Below are positions 36,414 through 50,800 of a stretch of 64,000 nt of DNA, one piece after another; position 1 is the first letter of the stretch; the number at the start of each line of letters is the position of its first letter. The notes below the pieces were generated by a model, which was given only the letters and a program-made list of their open reading frames with translations, did not search any database and was not told where the DNA came from. The translations under genes were made by a program, and so were the position numbers. The DNA comes from Phoenix dactylifera (lineage: Eukaryota > Streptophyta > Magnoliopsida > Arecales > Arecaceae): NCBI RefSeq assembly GCF_009389715.1, contig NC_052399.1:23631146-23695145 (forward strand), written 5' to 3'.

Positions 36414-38620
36414 TTTTTTTTTTGCTTTGACGGGTCCTTCATACAATGCGTGTATGAATACACCCAAGAAAATCAAAAAATATAAGCTCATGGAGTGCCA
36501 GTAGCAGCTCCCCCTCTCCTGACCACAGGGCGTATCATGAGTGGTGGGCCGCATAAGCAGTCACCCAGTCAGCTGCCCCGTTGGCCTCTCTGAATACATG
36601 CTTGGCCTTGAAGGCCACACCATCCCTCACTATCATCCCCATATCTCGGATCAGGAGGTGGTCTGTGCTCTCACCACTTAGACCCCTCTAAATCCACCCA
36701 ATGACCGTAGCCGAATCGCCCTCCAGGATGATCGAGTCGGCCCGCAGCACCTGCTGCGCATGGCGAAAACCTGCCCAGGCAGCTCCCAACTCCGCCCCCG
36801 GAACTGATGTGTCGAACAACTGGCAACCGTCCGCTGCCACTACCCTAGAGTGAGGGTCCCGTATAATAAAGCCTGCCCCGCCTCGCGTACCTTCATCTAG
36901 CACCGACCCGTTAAAGTTGACCTTAAGGAAACTCGGGGGTGGGGGCTCCTAGGTGAAAAACACCGTCCGAGGAGCTGCCTAAGCAGAAAAGAAATCCCAG
37001 GTGTTTTGAGCTATCAAGGGTGTATCTGCAAGGGTGGTGGGTCTGGACTCCATCGCGAGTGCTCGAACGGACTTCGCAACAAACCTCGGCGACGTCTTGC
37101 GCTCGCCGAAAGTGCGAGCATTCCTTGCCAGCCGGATCTGATGGGCTGTGCAAGTCGCTCTGATGGCCTCCTGATATGTCCAAGGACTAGCCAACCACCA
37201 TTGTATCATCTGTAGGAAGAGTCACCTCTCACGCCATGCCTCCTCCGGGATCCCTGTCCACCGCCATGTCGACCTCGCCCATATGCACTGGAATAGCACA
37301 TGGTCCACTGACTCCTCTGCACCGCAAGCCCCGCACTCCTTAGGAATCGCCAAACCACGCCTGCTCAGCACTGCTCTCGTTGGTAGGTAGTCCCATGTCA
37401 CCTTCCATAAAAAGAGTGCTGCCCTCGGGTGGAGCCCAGACCTTCAGATCCAAGTGCAATCCGGCCCCCGCTCATGCTCCCGCTGGATAACCCAGGATAG
37501 GTCTCCCAGTCTGACACTGGCTCTGCATGATGTGTCCCAAACCCTGACGTCTGGCCCCTCACATCCTAGTACTAGAAGTGACCGGATCCTCTCAGCAAGG
37601 TGTATCCCGAAAAACTGTCGTAGCCTGGCCTCATCCCACTCTGCCCTCCCTGGTGCTAGGAGGTCGCGCACCCAGAGCCCCTCTGCTACCTCAGTATCCA
37701 CCATGGTCGGCCAGCACCTCAAAGAAATGATATCCACCCACGGATCACCTATCACATCGATACTCCGTCCATCGCCAATCAGCCACCTGGTGTTTGCCGA
37801 CACAGTCGGCAAGTATCTCCCAATCTCGCGCCACATGATGGAGATTCGGCGGCCACTCCATGCCACCTCTGAACCCCCTCGACCATATATGGCTGCTATC
37901 ACCCGACTCCAGAGCCCGTGTAGCTCCAACAAGAAGAGAGCTGTGTGCCGAGCAATAAAAGCCTCACGCCTCTTCAGGAGGGACTTCACTCCCAGACCGC
38001 CCTCGCTGATGGGAAGACAGACCTGCTTCCAGGCCACCAGATGAACCCCATGGCCGCTACCGTAAGACCCCCACAAGAAGCTCCGGAGAAGACACTCAAT
38101 CCTTAATAGAGTCATCTTTGGTACCATAGTATTGGCTATGAGATATACCGGCATGGACCCTAACACCGATCTGACCAATGTCAGTCTCCCTATCATGGAT
38201 AGAGATGACGCCCTCCATCCCTCCAGCTTGCTCTCGATCTACTGTACCAACCCCGAGCACTCTGCCACCCGTAGTCTTCGGCCTGTGATAGGCACTCCCA
38301 GGTAGATCAGTATCCTCTCCTGCTCTGGTATCTGCAGAATCTTCTGGATCTCCTATCTGACTCTGCTCTTCGTGCTACGGCTGAACTGAATGGCTGACTT
38401 CAGGAAGTTCACTCTCTGTCCGGACGCCGCACAGTAACCCGCCAGTACCCTGCGAAGGACTCGTGCATTAGAAACCCGTGCCTTGGTCAGGAGAAGACAA
38501 TCGTTAGCATAGAGCATGTGAGAAATAGGTCCAACCCTCAGTGCTGGAATATAGGCCTCCAGCTTCCTGCTGGCGCACAGCCGCACACACTCTGCAAGGC
38601 ACGAGACAAGATATATGGAA
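36414..38620 (-). mobile_element. 5'-truncated LINE (L1-type, RNase H-bearing) with target-site duplication
   Basis: The minus strand encodes, in order, the end of the reverse transcriptase palm (YAND where YADD is usual, 38353-38600), the thumb and linker (38196-37444), the zinc-binding zf-RVT domain and an RNase H domain (GAELGAAW, LEGDSATV). The 3' end with its A tail is at the left (T run 36411-36423). An 18-bp direct repeat, AAAAAACTCATGATATTT at 36396-36413 and AAAAAACCCATGATATTT at 38621-38638, differs at one base. The frame is broken in several places, for example a stop just after the RNase H Asp region near 36688. It is the same family as the LINE at 22905. It inserted about 100 bp upstream of the TATA box of the intact profilin gene. 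Confidence 0.9.
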
Positions 38621-38719
38621 AAAAAACCCATGATATTTATTCCCAATTTCAGTGCTTGAGTACAACACGCAAATATTTCTTTTCTTTTTTTTTATTTTTT
38701 ATTTCCTGACCTCTGGGGC

Positions 38720-38727
38720 TATAAAAG
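38720..38727 (+). promoter_or_regulatory. TATA box of the profilin gene
   Basis: TATAAAAG lies about 145 bp upstream of the ATG at 38868, followed by a CA-rich, then purine-rich leader. Confidence 0.7.
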
Positions 38728-38867
38728 CGCCCACCGACGTCAGGAACTCAGAGCCCCATCCATCCATCCATCTCACGCGAACCCCCGCCGAGAGATCGCA
38801 AAAGGAGAAGCAAGAGAGCGAGCCGCAAGAAGAGAAGAAGAGTACGACTAGGAAGGGGGAGGAGGAG

Positions 38868-41800
38868 ATGTCGTGGCAAACGTACGTCGACGATCATCTG
38901 ATGTGCGAGATGGACGGCCAGCACCTCACGGCCGCCGCCATCGTCGGCCACGACGGCAGCGTCTGGGCCCAGAGCGCAAACTTCCCCCAGGTATCTCCAT
39001 CTCGATTCCAACCAGTTCTTTCTTATATGGGATTTGATTCCATTCGCTACCCACCCTTCCCTAATCTCCCTTTCTTGAGTGGTTTGAATTACTTTCCTTT
39101 TTTCCTGTTCTTGAGTGGTTTGAATTACTTTTCCTGTTTCTTGATCTGATACGCTGATTTCGTTGGTGTTGTTTTTACCTTGATTGATTTTGGTGAGGAA
39201 GGGAAAGATGGTTCTCGATCTCAGTCGGTGGAATTTGACGCACCGTTTGAGATCAATATTTCCTTTTTGATTTATTATTTTTCTGGATCCATCTAAGGGT
39301 TAGTTATAGCATCTGGTCGAGTTTCGTGGAATACTTCTGTGCTGTTGATATTTGACTCGAATGGATGGACAGCTTTCAAGGCATTATCTATGGTTGTTTT
39401 TCTTGAACAGCTGCTTATTTTTCTTGTGAGATGTATTGTAGCAGGGTGCATATTTGAATAATCAATCTCATATATTGGCATTTTTGGTGTTTGTTGTTGT
39501 TTTTGTTGTTTGTTTTTAAACCTCTCATCAACTATCATAACCATCGGGTACTTTGATGCCACAATCTTGGCTTCAAGATTGTGTGACAGATATTGTAGGA
39601 GCTTCTTCGGCGGTGGTGTGATTATAATAGTTTTCGTATTTCCGTGCTTTTCCTGACACTTGATTTTGATAAGAAACTTTATTATTAATTTCTGCTAGTG
39701 AATCTTACTTTGATTGCCTCACTCTGAGATTGGAACACTGAAGATGGTTGTACATAAATTGGTAATATATCTGTCTGTTAACTATGCACATAAATGATTA
39801 CTCTGAGTTATCTTACAGGCTTTGGCATGGATGTATTCATAGCATTCAATTCATGCTTTTAGAAGTCTATTTGTGTTAGCAGGAGCTTTTTTGTTTTGCT
39901 CCCGAATGCTGCTATCGAGGGTCTGTAACAAGGATGTTTAATTATATGTTACGAATCGTAAAAAAATATGTTGCTGCTGCATTGTAGATGTTCTTATTTC
40001 ATATTTTCTTAGATATATTTTATATAGGTTGTTTGTTGAGTTCACTAGTTGGCATGTGTGTATAATTTATTTTCCTTGTGCATTTGTTGTCATCAGCTGG
40101 GGGATTTTGAACATCCCGTCAGATAGTTTCTTTGTTGGGTAAATGCATCACATGGAATAACAGAGAAAATGAAATCATCCAGATCATTAAACAGTGGAGG
40201 GCAAACACACTTATAAGCCTCAGATATTCATCTTCACTGGTGTTCAGCATGTGCTATAATAATCTTGGGATTTGAGACTAGTCAAAAAGAAAAAACCGTT
40301 GGGACTCGAGAGATTGTGATTAGATAGACCTGGATTCCAGGTACTTCCGCATTCTAGAACAGGGCTTTAGAGGATTGCTGAACTATTTGAAACTAAAAAA
40401 AAAATTCTCTTTTTTAGGTTGTATTGGAATTCAAACATAAAAAGGCTAGCTACATAGAGATATTTAGGTCACAAAGAAAATCTGGTCATAAAACCTCCTC
40501 TTATTATAGTAATACGGATGAAATTAGTGTTGTGTATGAAGACCTCAATGTGTACATGCATTCATGCATGCACTTGTGTTTTCCTTTTTTTTTGTTGAGT
40601 GGGGTGGAGGGTCTTTAAGGGCTTTCATGTTCTATCATGCTTTTATTCCCCATTCAATTTAATTTTCATGCAATACAGTGATTATTTAATTAACTTATGA
40701 TGCAATCTATGTGTTAATTAACAAGGAAAAAGAAGACATTCACAACAAGCACCTTTTATTTGGAGTGCAACTTCAACTCTATAAGGATTGCATTTTTTTT
40801 CAGAAAGTAATTTAACCTCTTTTTTTTTTCAGACCATGTTGATTAACAATTTAAATTTTGACTTCATCTATTTCAATTGGTTTGTACATATAATCAACCT
40901 GTATAAGGTGAGGTTTATAACATTTGGTTAAAAGCTGGTTAACAAAAGACCTAATTTAAAAAGAGTTCATATTATAAAACAGCTTATGTAGTTTTATGAG
41001 AAATAGGACCTGACCTCTTATCTTACAAAATTATTACTCAAAAAATCAAGTTTACAACCAATAAGATGATATGAATGAGATGATATGCTCATGTTCACGT
41101 GCAAATTTTAGCTTTTGGGGTTATATTATATGTATAGCGGTCTTTCTTGTTTCTTACGAGTTCTATTATTTCTTGATGATGCAGTTCAAGCCTGAGGAGA
41201 TCACTGCCATTATGAATGATTTTAATGAGCCTGGATCCCTTGCACCAACTGGTTTATTTCTTGGTGGCACAAAGTACATGGTGATCCAGGGCGAGCCAGG
41301 ATCTGTTATTCGAGGGAAGAAGGTTAGGACACCATCTGCTATCTATCATCTAAATACATTTGCATTATGTCCAATGATTCTCATAAGAAATGATAGTTGT
41401 CTGGATCTTTTTAAGCCATTTAAAGTGGTAACACTTGAAGGTATATGATATACATAGACCTTCACATGTAGTGCTATTCTGGCCATTTTTTAGTGCAATT
41501 TATCTTAGTTTAGTCTTAATTGCATTTTAGAAATCATTTTTTAAGAATAAACCAATCCTTTTTTAGTTATGTAGGAAAATTCAGATACCTAATACTTGAA
41601 ATGTTGATGATGATTTAGCATCGCTAGTTAATGCTTGAAATGTTGATGATGATTTAGCATCACTAGTTAATTTGTTTTTGCGAGGCATAATTTTTATGGT
41701 TTTTTACTTGTTGATTTACTAAAAAATAATAAACTCGTGGTTTTAAAACATGTGAACAATATCAAGCTATTATGTATCCAGAAGAACTATTAATAGATTT

Positions 41801-44800
41801 ATGCTCGGAACCCATAATTCGGAGAACAAAATTTGGGATTGAAACCTATGCTAGCTAGCTAGTGATGCACATCTAGTAAGAAGAATTTTCACCTTACATT
41901 CTTGTCCTCATTATAGTGATAATGAAACAATGGAGATAAAAAAAAGTGTGGCCCAATGCATGAGGCTCCCGCCGTTGCAGGGCTTGAGGAGTTATATGTA
42001 TGTAGCCTTACCCCCATGTGGAGAGGTTGTTTTCATCTTTTGAACCCGTAACCTCTAGGTGTCAATTGAGATGTCAATGAAAATACCATATAGAAAAGGC
42101 CATTGCCCAATTATGTCCTGACAATCCGAGGTCCTGGGGGTCAGACTGTGCACTGACCTAACCTTTGGCATTTTTTTCACCAAAGTGGCCACCTCAGGAC
42201 TTGAACATGCTTGAAAGTCTAAGCCTTACACCAAGCAATGACACCTAATGGAAATACCATATGCAGGTATAAATTTGATAACGCTATGGAGGATTAGAAA
42301 ATATGAAGTCTAGGAAAGTCTGAATTCATACTAATAGATTAAAAGCTGTATTACTAAAAGAATACTCTGCCTCCTTATTAGCCAGTAATTTGTTACAATC
42401 AGTTACTATATAATCTTGTTGTGAGCAGAACACAGTTAAGCATTAAATAAGATATTTCTATTAGCATCTATTTTTGAGTAGTAATTAGTCATCTAAATTT
42501 TATGCATGAAGAAGATCAAGAACAAAACGAGTGTCTAGAAGTGTTTCAACTTGGAACTTATGGTTAAAGGCTTCATGTAGGAAGTAGATATATGTCATCA
42601 CAATGTGGTTAGGAAATTGAGCAGGCAAAGATATACAATCATCAAGAATACAGACAGTAGCAGTCCTACAATGTGAAACACTAAAACCTAGGAGTCAAGC
42701 AGACTCATTTTACATTGGGGAGTTGATGTGCTGGAGGTAGAATTGATTGGAAGGGCGGTTCTGAGGTACACATGGCATGAAGAACCTTTTGGGTTGTTAT
42801 ATGCAATTCAGTCTTTCAGAATACTGATAAAAGATTTGATTCTTATCTGACATCAGATTTTAATATTATCAGTTATCAACTTGAAAATCATGAAGATTTT
42901 AAAGGATATAAAACAAAAACATGATAGACTTCTATAATTTAATCATACCGGTCAAAGTTCAAGACCAGTTTGTTCTATTCTTGATTCTTTTTTTGTACAT
43001 ATTTCCTAAAATAAAAATTTAAATTACAACTTTTCCTACAATAAAATTTAAAGTGCATACTTTCAGTGATGTGGAGCCCATGAAAGAAAAGAAAAATAAA
43101 AGAAAAAAAATAAGCAAAGCAAGGTTTTGACAACCATATGGTGGTTGTCACTTAATGAGTGCCGAACAAAATTGTCAAAGTTTCTCTTAGAAAAAATTGT
43201 ACCATGTTCTCGTAAAATATTGATTCCTCTTTTTGCAATCCTAAGTGAGCTGGAACTACCTACAGATTGCTGATGTTTCTGTGAACATTAACCAGTAAAC
43301 ATTTGCATAAATCTAGCTTGTGAACTACCTTACTAACTCACGGATATGTTGATCTCATGTCGCAGGCAGGAAAAAAAAAAATCTTATCGAAGAAAGGAAA
43401 AAGGTCTTTAGCACCCATTTGTGCATCTTTATTTCATGAACAATGATATGTGTGACATCGACTCTTTATTCCAGAAATAACCTTTCTTTCTATGCTATCT
43501 TAGCTGTCAATAGGTGTTTCGGATTCAATCTAGAACTCTTATCTCCATCTTGGATCTCTAAATGGATGCATGTGAATTGTCGAATACCTAGATTATTGAT
43601 TTTAAATCTTATTTCAGTTGTTTAGGCCTTTAATTTAAAGTTTTAGTGCTCTTTTATTTGTAAAGTGATTATGAGATGATCTAATTATTTTGAGGGTTTA
43701 AATTAGTCAAACAGTGTGGTAACTTAAGTTGCCAGATCATGAACTTATTTAGTTCTGTGTTGTAAGACAGGGCTGGCCTATAGAGAAAAAGATGGAAACA
43801 GTGAGGAAGGCATGCCCCCCTTTCTCTATGTTTGGTGTCTGAACACCACCCTCTTCCCCCCGTCCGTCCTTTCTTTGCCTAGAATTCTCCTGGCTGACCA
43901 CCTCTTGGTGTACTTTTGGGATTGTGTCTGGGTTTCACCATTTTTGGGCCTCTAGTATTCAAAGTGTCAAACCCCTCAAAAAAAAAAGGAATCATCCATA
44001 AGTTCAATCTTTTTCCAGTGCTCTCCCATTTAATTTATTTTCCCTGTTTCTCAAGGTAGTCTTGCTATCATTTATCACAACAAACAGATTCAGTTCAAAT
44101 CATAACTTTAAGTCAGCCAGGAAAAAGAAATATACCCCATCAACTAAGAGGCTGCATCATCTATTCTACTATTAAATTGAGATTCCTCTCATGAATGGTT
44201 CCATCTTTATTTCCAAAAATACCCTCCATGCATCTTAAGCTCTGATCTTTCCTTGAACTCCGTTTGCAAAGGTTTAAAGAAGAGACGATGTGGAAATTGA
44301 ATACCTTCACCCACACTCATGGCATGTGGCAAATTTAGTAATTTATATGATGGAGAGCAATCATGCTGTGTGGTGTTGCTAGACCATTGAATCATGAAAA
44401 AAAGTCATTTTCAGCCATTGCATTTCATATTTTGAATTTGTTATTCAATGAGACATATTGGTTAGGGTCGAAAGCGGGTGGTCGGATTATATCCGACCGT
44501 ATCCGTTTCTGTATTCAATTCAGATCGGATTCGAATATTATTTTTTTGGTCCGATCGGATCTGGATACAAATTCAGATAGTTAGTTCAAAAATCTCTCGG
44601 ATACGGATACGGATGAGGATACACTTGATTTTTTCAGATTTGGATCCGGATCCGGATATTCGTATGACAAGTGTAAGTGAAAAAAAGAAGTTCAAGTTAA
44701 GTTAAATCAGGGAACCAATTAAGTAATTAACCAAACCTAAATTAAAAGAAATCCAGATATCGTATGACTATCATTTAAAATAGTAATCCGAATACGAATA

Positions 44801-47800
44801 TCCGATTCGAATAAAATTTTTCGAATCACCCCGGACACCTGAAAGGCTCAAACCTCTCGTTCATCCGTTTTGTCTCTCTTTCCACTTTTGTCTTTTTCAA
44901 GTAACTAGGATTTCAAAGTCCCGTCTATTTTCTAGTTTCCACTCGATGATAGCCGTGAGATGCTTTAGAGGCATTATAGATCATGTCTGCTTCGATGACG
45001 AGCAACCTTAAGCGGTATATCTTGTATGAAATTATTAGTTTTTATTATTGATAAATGTTTGTTAAAATTATATTTTTAATTGAATTTTTTCTTTATGATC
45101 ATGTCTTTATTGCTAGTTTTTATCATTGAATTTTGCTCAAATTTGATTAATATCCGAAAAAGTATCCGATTTATATCTGTATTCAAATAAGAAAATATAG
45201 ATATATTTAATATCCGATTCATATCCGTATCCGTTTATAACAAATATGGATATGCTTAATATCCGATTCGTATTCGTATTCGTTTAGATGCTTAATATCT
45301 GATTTGTATTCATATCCATTTAGAATAGATATGGATATTAATCTTGATATCCATTTAATATCCGTATCTATATTCGTATTCGTTAAAAAATATGGATAGG
45401 AATATGGATATTTCAATATCCGATCCGTTTTCAGCCCTAATATTGGTGAAATTGACAAATCGTGAAAGAATGGATCATCTTCCTTCCACTACAACAAATG
45501 AGCTTGACAATGCAGATTGCTAAACATTTAAGTTATGCAAAGATTGTTCTTGGGTAAAATATTCAGATCTTTTGATAATTTTTCCTTGCCCTTGATGTTT
45601 CTCCTTGCAAATCTAAGATTCTGCTATAGATATCATCTTCATTTTTTTTGTGGTTTTGTCTAGAGTTGTATATGAATCCTGCATCTTCTTTGGTATTGAA
45701 ACTACTTTGTCCAACCATTTTCCTATCATCCAACTTCTTGCTCGGTGGTTACATCTCATCAGCTTGCGACAATTGGGCTTCTAATGCAAATCGAAAGCCT
45801 AAGATTCTGGCAAGGTTCTAAAAAGCAGCTGAAGAGATTGTTGTTGAAATGTTACAATACATAATTTAGATCGTAAGATCTGGATCATTTTTTATCTCAA
45901 ATAATGTGCATCTCATCCCTATATGGTTTAGATTTTCTAGATCCATACTATGGATCATTCAATCCTATGAATCATATGACCCATCCATCTTGTTCTTTTC
46001 GTATTAGATAATGGGGTAGTCAATTTTCTATCATTCATTTGACTGTATGGCTTTTAGAATTATTTGTTTATCAGTAATATGCCTTGAGCATACAAAATCA
46101 ACAAGTCATTATGGTTTTTGACTTACAATTTTTTTGTTTAAGAAAAAACCTTGTAGTTCATGGAAAAGCAATGAACTTTCTTTTGCAACCATATGTTAAA
46201 ATCTAACTCTTTTTTCCCTTAAGATATCCTACTTAAGGGTAATGTACCAAATAACTGTAATAGCTATGCTTTATATGGGTTTATGATGGTGAAAACTAGA
46301 CTTCTTATTTTATCTTTCATTTGCTTGAGAATTGACTCTTTTTTTTTCAAATTTCACATCTCTGTTATATATATATTTTTTTAGAAGAAATCAGAAACGA
46401 ATGTTACATGATTTGTCCATGCCCTGATCTCATTGACTCTTCCTATAACATTTGGCTTGACCTTGATCCTGACAACATTGGCTGTGGGGATATATAGGTG
46501 GCTAGGATGCTGTACAGCATATTGTATAGCTCATATGTGGTGCGGGTACATATTTGGGTGCAGATGCATTTGATATTTTAAAAGATAAAATTTATAAAAT
46601 ATATATAGAAAGTTAGAAAATTAGAACTAAATATGCAAAGTTCAGAAAAACAGAAAATGAAATTGATTATAGTTGAGATGTCCCTCCTCATCCATGCCAA
46701 AAAAGAAAGAAAAGGAAAAGATCAAGTTTCAATTATTCGGCAGCGCTTGGGCTGTTTATGTTGGCCATCTTGCTCTATGCTGGTGCTTTGAAGACTGCTA
46801 CGTGGATTGGCTGTATATGGGGGACCATGTTGATCCTATAGGGTGCAGTCATCAGACTGCATGCACACATGAGGGGTCACATGGATTACATTTCAGAATT
46901 GAGCTTTCTGATCATGATTCACATTTGTTGGCATGTTGGTGTAGCTAGACATTACCAGTCCATATTTTGGCTGTAAGCATCTTGTTTCTCCGTTACAAAT
47001 GTGATTTTCTCTGGATGAGATTGTATCTATAAGTGATTCAAAATGCAATATATGATTCGATTTTGAAAGAAAATAAGGCTTAAGAGATATTCAGGCATAT
47101 GGAAGGTAAATTATGAGATCAAACCACAGACCAACTGAGGAAAGGATTATTTTCACTGGTTCCTGCAGAATTGTGCATAAATCCATAAACAAGTTTTTCT
47201 TCCTTTCATGTGGAGAAATCAATCTCTTTCCCTAGTTTAAGTGGGACTTCCATTTTTCTTCATTTCACATAAAGAACTCATATTGCAAGGTCTTTAATTC
47301 TGTGGGAAGGAATCAAATTTATGTTTGGGCAGCCAAATAGCTGTTTGAAATGTACATCCAACCAAACTACCAACTCGTTCTGAGATTTTAAGAAAATATG
47401 ATAAGGATTTTCTTCTCTGAAAAGTGTACTTCCAATTTTCCTTCCAAGTAATTGCATTAAAGCTGTTTTTGAAATCCATAGTGAGGTTTGACTTGGACCA
47501 AATTACCTATTTAACTGCAAGTGGGCTCACTGTTCTAGTTGGCCTCAGTTCACTCTTCATCAATATCTGATCATGAATAGAGGCAAATTAGCTTCTCTAC
47601 CCAACTTCAGTTTTATTCCTACAACACACTGTATTAGAACAATTCAGTGAAAGAAGACTACATAAAATGAAATCATACTTAGTTTCCTATCTAATATCAA
47701 GATCTTGATAAAATCAAATTGTATTCATTTCCCAGTTTTATTTTTAAAGCACATTGGTCTTGCTGTTCAAGCCCCATATGTCCAAGGCTATTATAATATA

Positions 47801-50800
47801 CTAAGAGGTTTGAAAGAAGAGAAGAGAGATGAAGTGGTGACCTGAACTGATAAGGCAAGATTCTGTCAGCTTGTGCATTCAGGTAGCTTTTTCTTTATAG
47901 GCATACATCTATTAAGTGTATCTGTATTCTCATGCAATGAGAGTTAAGGAGCAGCAAGCAGAATTGTTTGCATACAAAAGGCATAAGATCAACAGCAATG
48001 TGCCATAGCAAGGGTTGAAACTTTGCTCTACACTGTGATAATAACGTAGCAAACTTAGTCATATAGACTTCAAAGAATGACCATTGAAAGCTTAAAAATA
48101 GGCAAACAATTTAAAGTGTGACAATCATTTGAGAGGGATAAGGATGATGCAAAAACTTGTCCAAAGCAAATGCAAGGTAATGATTATAAAATCGTGTTTT
48201 ATTGATTTAATGGGAGGGTGAATTCTCTCTAGCCTTCTGAAATCACGGGAGAATTGTTAGTTCTGTTACAGCTCGTGGGTGGAATTACACCATTTTATTC
48301 AGAATAGAACGGTTTCCAAAACAAACTGTAGGACATAAAATTTGGTTGTAATCCAGAAATCAGCCCTCCCCTTAGGCTGAGATAGCAAGTTGTTAATAGA
48401 TTAGGGTGTACTGCAGCTTCTAGATCATTGAAAAGTTGAATTTTGATGCTAAATATAATCAAAATTAAGCCAATGAGAAATGGAGCCCCTTATTTTTTGC
48501 AGTGTTTTAAGAAATTTGCAACAACCCATTCAATGGTTGATATTAGAAGTCTGGCAACTGATGCCAGTGGTGAGCAACAAGACTCCTAGAGCTAATTTGA
48601 TTGAGATAGAGGGTGCTGCATGGCAACTTACAAACCACGTATAACCTCATTTTTTGCCCCAGTACTTCGTCAACCTGCATGTGCCTGTTTTTTGAGTTCT
48701 CTAGATAATAAAGCAGTTCACTATTAGGAAAAATTTTATGGCTCATATTTCCCAACTTCTTACAACTGGCCTGTTTCCACCCTGCACTTTCATTTGTTTC
48801 TGTTTATTCTCATGCCTTTAGCATTTGTATTTTATAACAAGTTTAGTTGATGTGGTGGTTTTTGGTCCGCTGCTCCATGGAGCTCTAGTTCCTGTCTATT
48901 TTTTCCCCTATTACTTCTTGGAATCTGGCTCAATATTAATACCTTAGTTTATGTCAGTATAGTGTTTTCCTTTTTGACTGGTTTAAATGCTGCTTTGACA
49001 TCCATGTCTAAACTTGGTTATCAAAAATGCAGTTTAGGCAGCGGCATGTGAATCCGAAAATGTGAATGCAGCTTGCGGACAACATTAGTGATCCTATGTG
49101 GTTCTCCCATATGCCACCTACTTGCATGAACTGCTAGTTTGCTATATAAGCTCAAGCAGCAGCAAATGGGTCTTAGGCGTTGTTTGGAATTATTGTTGGG
49201 ATTATTGTTGGTAGTAGAGCTTTTGGAGCTTTTAGAATCGGAAAGTAGAGTTTTTACAAAAAGCTGTTTGGTAACTATATTTCTAAATTATTATGAAACT
49301 TGAACATATGTTTGGTGATTAAAATAAAAAAATATTTTGGTATGATAAAATGACAATAAAAGATATTGTATAATATAATATAATATACTATAATATAATA
49401 TTATATAAAATATAATATTATTATAATCATAATGTAATATATAATAAAATATAACAATATTATAATATATTGGATTATAGTCTAATCTAATAATAAATTA
49501 TATTATATATTATTAATATAATATAATATAATATTAATTTATTATTATAATATTAAATTATATTTATAGTATAATAATATGATATGGTATAATATAAAAT
49601 GTATATATATGAGATTTGTTAGTAGGTATTTTTGGTCACCAAAGCATCCATTAAAACCAAAATAGCTTTCCGACATTGGTCAAAAAATACTTTTGAGGAG
49701 AAGCTCCAAAATGGAGCTTTTTGTAAGTACACTTTTTTAGCTATTCGGCAAAGCAAAAAAAAATTAAATTTTTTTACCAAATACCATCATACCATTCAAA
49801 AATATTTTGGAGGTTAAAAAGTACTTTTTGGCTCTCCTAAAAGCTTTGCCAAAGGAAGCCTTAGTTCATATGGATTTTTGATAATGATGATGGATCATTT
49901 TTGATAAGTCGGTTCTCGAAAAGATCAGTTTTTGAATCTTTGTGAAGATTAGGAGCTTAATTATTATATGTTTAGCTTAATGTATAGGTACTTTGAGCTA
50001 AATTATAAGCCATGCAGTAGCTTAGACCTTGATTCACTACAAGAAAAACAAGATTTGGCGACACTTTTTAAGGCTTTTACCGACGCTTATAAGCGTCGGT
50101 AATTTCCCTTCCAACGCTTTTAAAAGCGTTGCTAAAGCGTCGGCTATGTCAGAGTGAAAAAAAGAATTGCCAACGCTTTATGAAAAGCATCGCTAAAGGG
50201 TGGTTCTTAGTGATGCTTTTTAGCGACGCTTTAAAGCATCGTTATAAATATTTTTTAAAAAAAATATTTAATTTTTTTTAAAAATATTGCATCCATGGTT
50301 TAGATAGGGTGCATTGCAAAACCCACATATTTTTTTTTTGAACTAAAAGGAGGCTGAAGGAAGCCAAGAACAATGTTTACAGTAGAATTTTTACAACAGA
50401 GATATCCTAAAGAGTAGTTCTGTGATTGTGATACAGCTACTTAATGGGGAAGACAACTGTAGTGGATAAAACCAAGACGGACAGCATCAACTAGAAGGGA
50501 GAAAAGGCCAAACAGCTCAGAGACGAACACTCCAGGAGACGGTGTCTTTTTCTAGAACATGGATCTGAACCACCGCATTCGTGGCAAGTGAGGAGGACAG
50601 CGGTGAGGGAGGAGGAGTTCGCCGGAGATCCGCATACTCCCAGTATAGTTGGTTAGCAAGCTGCATAAAGATTTACAGTTCGAGAAGAGAGAAGAAAAAT
50701 TAAATGAAAAACTACCCATATTTCTGCAATTTGGGCAACTCCATCAACCGGGCCTTGATGCACCGGATCTCGGCATTCATCGCCACTGCCGCTGTCCTGT

